8,712 nt of DNA from Pseudomonadota bacterium (GTDB lineage: Bacteria; Pseudomonadota; Gammaproteobacteria; Burkholderiales; Casimicrobiaceae): the NCBI GenBank assembly GCA_022709775.1, contig JAKLIE010000053.1, forward strand, positions 1 to 8,712, read 5' to 3'. The position numbers and the translations under genes are program-made. Under the pieces are notes generated by a model. The model had not been told where the DNA came from. It saw only the letters and a program-made list of their open reading frames with translations, and did not search any database. Of this stretch, positions 6,112 to 8,712 are shown piece after piece. Numbering within the stretch: the first letter of the stretch is position 1; each line of letters begins with the position of its first letter.

Positions 6112-7725
6112 CTACCCGACGACCTGCAGCGGCTGGATCTTGCCGCCGGACGTCACGTGCGAATCGCCGCGCAGGACGTCGAGCGTTCGACCTTGCGTCC
6201 ACATGTCGGCGATCATCGCCGTGGCGAGCCCCCGCTGGCGGAGGAAGTCGAGAACGGTGTCGACGACGTGCGCGGGATCGAGCTTGCCGACGGCGCGGTC
6301 GACGATCAGACAGACCTTCGGCAGGCCCGCGTGCTCCCGCTCGACGAACTGGTAGTAGGTCGGATAGCCGCCGAACCGGGCCGGCAACACGTGCTCGACG
6401 AGCGTCAGCAGGTCGCCGCCGAGGAAGCTCATGCCTTCGCTGGTGAGCTTCTCGTAGCTGCGTATCGTGTGCAGGTGACGGCGGAACGGCGGCGGAAGCA
6501 CGCTGCAGCCGCAGTCCCGCTCCTCCATCACGCCGTAGTCGCCGCTCTCCACGTTGAGCATGATCTTCGGCGACGCGTGCAGCAGCGTCGTGTGGAACAG
6601 CGCCGCGAGTGCGCGGCCCGAGGTGCCGACGCGGAGGTCGCGCCGGATCGTCGCGATCTTGTCGCTCAGCAGGTGCACGTCGTCGGGCATCGTGGCCGCC
6701 TGGCAGGCGACGCCGATGGCGCCCGCCTCGACCATCGCGTACTGGCTCGCGGCGCGACTGCCGGTGCGGGCGATCACCTCGGCCTTGGCCGGCGTGAACG
6801 GCTCGCCGCCCAGGACGAACAGCGTATCGCGGATGTCCAGGCCCGCCTCGATCGCCGCGGTGCAGGTGCGCACGCCGCCGCTCGCGGTCGTGAGCAGGAC
6901 CGCCGGCGTGCCCTGCGCGCACTTCTGCGCGAGCCAGGCGGCGACGCGACCGACGTCCTGCGCCGGCGTGTATTCGGGCATCGGTATCGGCGTGCCGCAC
7001 AGCTTCGCGGCGAGGGCCGTCGCGCGGGTGAACGCCGCGTGCTTGAGCGAGCCGGCGTCGAGCGGGGTCTGCGAGAACCACCGCTCGGCCGGTCGTCCCA
7101 GCTTCGATCGGATCAGCGCCGTCTTGATGCCGACCGCGCCGGGCGGCGCCGGATGCCAGATCGCCAGCGCGCGGTCGCTCGCACCGGCGGCGGCCAGGAA
7201 CAGTGCGTGATAGGCGCTCTCGTGCTCCAGCAGATCGAGGTCGATGTGGATGCGGCGTGCGGCACCGGAGGATCCGCCGGTGCGAGCCTCGTATTGCCGG
7301 GTGGTCAGCGGATTGTCGAAGTCCTCGGCGCGCACGTCCAGCTCGAGCCCGGGCCGGCGGATCGGCCGCACGCCCTTGAACTCGTCCAGGTGGACGTGGA
7401 CGCCCGCGTCGTGGAGCCGCTCCAGCGTGCCTTCCAGGCCGGTGTCGGCCAGCAGGCGGTCGACGTCGGCCTGCGTGATCCGCGCCCATTCGAACAGGCG
7501 CCGGTAGGGACTCTTCGGATTCGCGAAGACGGCACGCTGAAGCACCGCGGCGAAGGTCTGCCGCCGCCGTGCCATCTGCCCTTCGAGGCGGACGATGCTC
7601 TCCCCGACGCCTTGCCGACGCGTCAGGAACGGCCCCAGCCCCTTGAGATAGGCGCCTGCGGTGCGAAGCTCGGCGAAGGTCCGCCCTTCGGGCGCCGATC
7701 GTTCGCCTCGCGCAATCGTAGGCAT
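6112..7725 (-). CDS. divergent CapK/PaaK-like adenylate-forming enzyme
   Basis: This 537-residue protein is an AMP-binding, acyl-adenylate-forming enzyme of the CapK/PaaK type, but more distant from the family core than its partner at 3220. Visible signatures are the Ser/Gly phosphate loop TGGSSGAAR (149-157), LGGEPFTPAK (305-314), the adenylate-site block YAMVEAG (329-335) with its expected Glu, LNVESGDYG (390-398), a CGC pair (405-407) and the C-terminal Lys block SGGKIQPL (526-533). About 145 residues precede the phosphate loop, longer than in the 455-residue partner. The segment IRSYEKLTSEGMSFLGGDLL (about 421-440) replaces the usual GR-x-x-D hinge. No signal peptide is seen. The ATG at 7725 is preceded by AGGGGG at 7-base spacing, so I prefer it to the GTG at 7743. 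It is the first gene of the operon, and its stop lies 5 bases before the phosphatase-like gene. The substrate, and whether the acceptor is CoA, a carrier protein or something else, cannot be read. Confidence 0.82.
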   Translation of the reverse strand: MPTIARGERSAPEGRTFAELRTAGAYLKGLGPFLTRRQGVGESIVRLEGQMARRRQTFAAVLQRAVFANPKSPYRRLFEWARITQADVDRLLADTGLEGTLERLHDAGVHVHLDEFKGVRPIRRPGLELDVRAEDFDNPLTTRQYEARTGGSSGAARRIHIDLDLLEHESAYHALFLAAAGASDRALAIWHPAPPGAVGIKTALIRSKLGRPAERWFSQTPLDAGSLKHAAFTRATALAAKLCGTPIPMPEYTPAQDVGRVAAWLAQKCAQGTPAVLLTTASGGVRTCTAAIEAGLDIRDTLFVLGGEPFTPAKAEVIARTGSRAASQYAMVEAGAIGVACQAATMPDDVHLLSDKIATIRRDLRVGTSGRALAALFHTTLLHASPKIMLNVESGDYGVMEERDCGCSVLPPPFRRHLHTIRSYEKLTSEGMSFLGGDLLTLVEHVLPARFGGYPTYYQFVEREHAGLPKVCLIVDRAVGKLDPAHVVDTVLDFLRQRGLATAMIADMWTQGRTLDVLRGDSHVTSGGKIQPLQVVG

Positions 7726-7732
7726 GGTGGGT

Positions 7733-7738
7733 CCCCCT
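7733..7738 (-). promoter_or_regulatory. strong Shine-Dalgarno for the first operon gene
   Basis: AGGGGG on the - strand (7738-7733) lies 7 bases before the ATG at 7725. It is the best ribosome-binding sequence in the window and fixes the start of the 537-residue ligase, excluding the in-frame GTG at 7743. Confidence 0.7.
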
Positions 7739-7750
7739 GACACCGGCGCG

Positions 7751-7756
7751 ATTCTA
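7751..7756 (-). promoter_or_regulatory. candidate -10 element for the three-gene operon
   Basis: TAGAAT on the - strand (7756-7751) is one of few AT-rich hexamers in the gap and lies about 26 bases before the ATG at 7725. That leaves room for a short leader carrying the Shine-Dalgarno. No convincing -35 hexamer is present at 16-18 bases, so it would need an activator or a different sigma factor. This is a single-motif call. Confidence 0.35.
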
Positions 7757-7785
7757 CACGCCGGGCAGGTCGCCGACCCGAGGCA

Positions 7786-7795
7786 GTCCCGGGAC
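7786..7795. promoter_or_regulatory. 10-bp palindrome upstream of candidate promoter
   Basis: GTCCCGGGAC is a perfect palindrome about 30 bases upstream of the candidate -10, where an activator or repressor could bind. It does not extend beyond 10 bp, and such palindromes are fairly common in GC-rich DNA. Low confidence as an operator. Confidence 0.2.
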
Positions 7796-7820
7796 CGGCC
7801 GCTTCGCGGAATCCGTGCGG

Positions 7821-7838
7821 CGGCTCACGGGCGAGCCG
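7821..7838 (-). terminator. weak hairpin after the hybrid kinase gene
   Basis: CGGCTC (7821-7826) pairs with GAGCCG (7833-7838) around a 6-base loop, 27 bases after the kinase stop in its direction of transcription. There is no T-tract. It could contribute to ending the kinase transcript before the operon, but the stem is only 6 bp. Confidence 0.25.
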
Positions 7839-7864
7839 GTGTCGCGGCTCGAGTCCGATCGCCG

Positions 7865-8712
7865 TCACCATGGCATCGGAGCCGGCAGGTTCTCGGCGTG
7901 GTCCCGGGACGCGACCAGCGTGGACGCCGCCGCCTCCAGCGACGCCGGCACGACCGGCTTCGCGAGCAGCAGGAAGCCCGCCTCGCGCACCTCGCGCGCC
8001 GTCCCGGCGCGCAGGTCGCCGCTGACGACCAGTGCCGGCACGGGCTCGCCCAGTTCGTCGCGCATGCGCGCGATCGCCGCGAGCCCGCTGGCGTCGTCGC
8101 CCAGACGAAGATCCGCGACGATGAGGTCCGGATAGCGCTCCGCCTCGCCCAGCGCCGCCAGCACGGCATCGGCATGCGCGCCGCCCGCGATCTCGGCGCC
8201 CCAGGTGGAGAAGAGCGCGCGCATGCCGTCGACGGCCGCGGGGTCGTCGTCGATCACCGCGATGCACGCGCCCGCGAGCGGGCGCCCCGCGGCCGGCGGC
8301 CGCAGGCGCGCGGGCGGCGCGTCGGCCGCGCGCGGCGCGACGATCCCGAAGCGCGATCCGTGTCCCGGCGCACTCCGGAGGGTGAGTTCATGGTCGAGCA
8401 GGGCGGCGAACCGGCGCACGATCGCGAGGCCGAGCCCCATGCCGCCCGAGCGCGTCCGCTCGGTGCGCCCGGGCACCTGGAAGAATTCGTCGAAGACGCG
8501 TTCGCGATGCTCGGGCGCGATGCCGACGCCGCTGTCGACGACCTCGATCACGACGTCGCCGCCGCGCCGACGCGCGCCGACGACCACGCCGCCTCCGGGC
8601 GTGTACCGGAGCGCGTTGGACACGAGGTTGCGGAGCATTCGCTCGAGCATCAGCGGATCCGAGACCACCGACAGCCGCGTGCGCACGAACGACAGCGCGA
8701 GACCGCGCGAGC
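7865..8712 (-). CDS. hybrid sensor histidine kinase / response regulator, 5'-truncated
   Basis: About 281 C-terminal residues are visible, and the frame stays open to the window edge. The GTG at 8686 is internal, since the residues before it (SRGLALSF) continue the kinase domain. In order they show an ATPase domain: N box LRNLVSNALRYT (26-37), G1 box DSGVGI (59-64), F box VFDEFF (72-77) and G2 box GGMGLGLAIV (89-98). A Pro/Ala-rich linker follows, then a receiver domain with acidic pair DD (154-155), phospho-acceptor Asp200 in ADLRLGDDASG, Ser230 in VVSGD and Lys251 in LAKPV. All key receiver residues are present, so it should be phosphorylated by its own kinase or another one. The sensor and His-phosphotransfer regions are outside the window, so the signal is unknown. 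It is transcribed in the same direction as the downstream operon, 139 bases away. A regulatory link is possible but unproven. Confidence 0.92.
   Translation of the reverse strand, partial: SRGLALSFVRTRLSVVSDPLMLERMLRNLVSNALRYTPGGGVVVGARRRGGDVVIEVVDSGVGIAPEHRERVFDEFFQVPGRTERTRSGGMGLGLAIVRRFAALLDHELTLRSAPGHGSRFGIVAPRAADAPPARLRPPAAGRPLAGACIAVIDDDPAAVDGMRALFSTWGAEIAGGAHADAVLAALGEAERYPDLIVADLRLGDDASGLAAIARMRDELGEPVPALVVSGDLRAGTAREVREAGFLLLAKPVVPASLEAAASTLVASRDHAENLPAPMPW

Noticed and set aside
4598..7489. A single 963-residue protein covering the phosphatase-like gene and much of the first ligase
   Set aside because: The N-terminal 461 codons are an out-of-frame shadow of the first ligase. Recognisable homology begins at the ATG at 6106, just after the ligase stop.
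6157..7740. 527-codon + strand open frame opposite the first ligase
   Set aside because: Composition is dominated by Arg, Ala, Gly and Val with no motif, and the opposite strand encodes a protein with adenylate-forming signatures and a strong Shine-Dalgarno.

Overview
The window is high-GC DNA (about 70% G+C by eye) with long antisense shadow frames, compact genes and short intergenic gaps. The gene families (a Tat-exported DUF1501 protein paired with DUF1800, and a hybrid histidine kinase) and the codon use suggest a free-living proteobacterium, perhaps a betaproteobacterium. That is inference: no rRNA, tRNA or housekeeping marker is present to test it. I see no frameshift, transposase, CRISPR array, phage gene or RNA gene. 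Both end genes are cut only by the window edges.

Left part (1-2960, + strand): the 3' part of a DUF1800 gene is followed one base later by a complete DUF1501 gene with a twin-arginine signal peptide. This is a widespread two-gene arrangement whose biochemical role is not established. DUF1501 is distantly related to the alkaline phosphatase/sulfatase superfamily.

Middle gap (2961-3219): a convergent intergenic region with three consecutive GC-rich hairpins. The 11-bp one at 3069-3099 is the best candidate terminator.

Central and right part (7725 down to 3220, - strand): a tight three-gene operon. In order of transcription it encodes a divergent CapK/PaaK-like adenylate-forming enzyme (537 aa), an alkaline-phosphatase-superfamily protein (502 aa) and a second, more typical CapK/PaaK-like enzyme (455 aa). 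The gaps are 5 and 10 bases. The last gene's Shine-Dalgarno overlaps the stop codon of the gene before it, which suggests translational coupling. The phosphatase-like protein has lost several canonical metal ligands, and the two ligases share a Cys triad that could bind zinc. This operon is the least conventional part of the window. It looks like an acyl/aryl-activating module for an unknown metabolite or polymer, but the substrate cannot be read from sequence.

Right edge (7865-8712, - strand): the C-terminal half of a hybrid sensor kinase (HATPase plus receiver domain), upstream of the operon and separated from it by about 139 bases that hold a candidate promoter.
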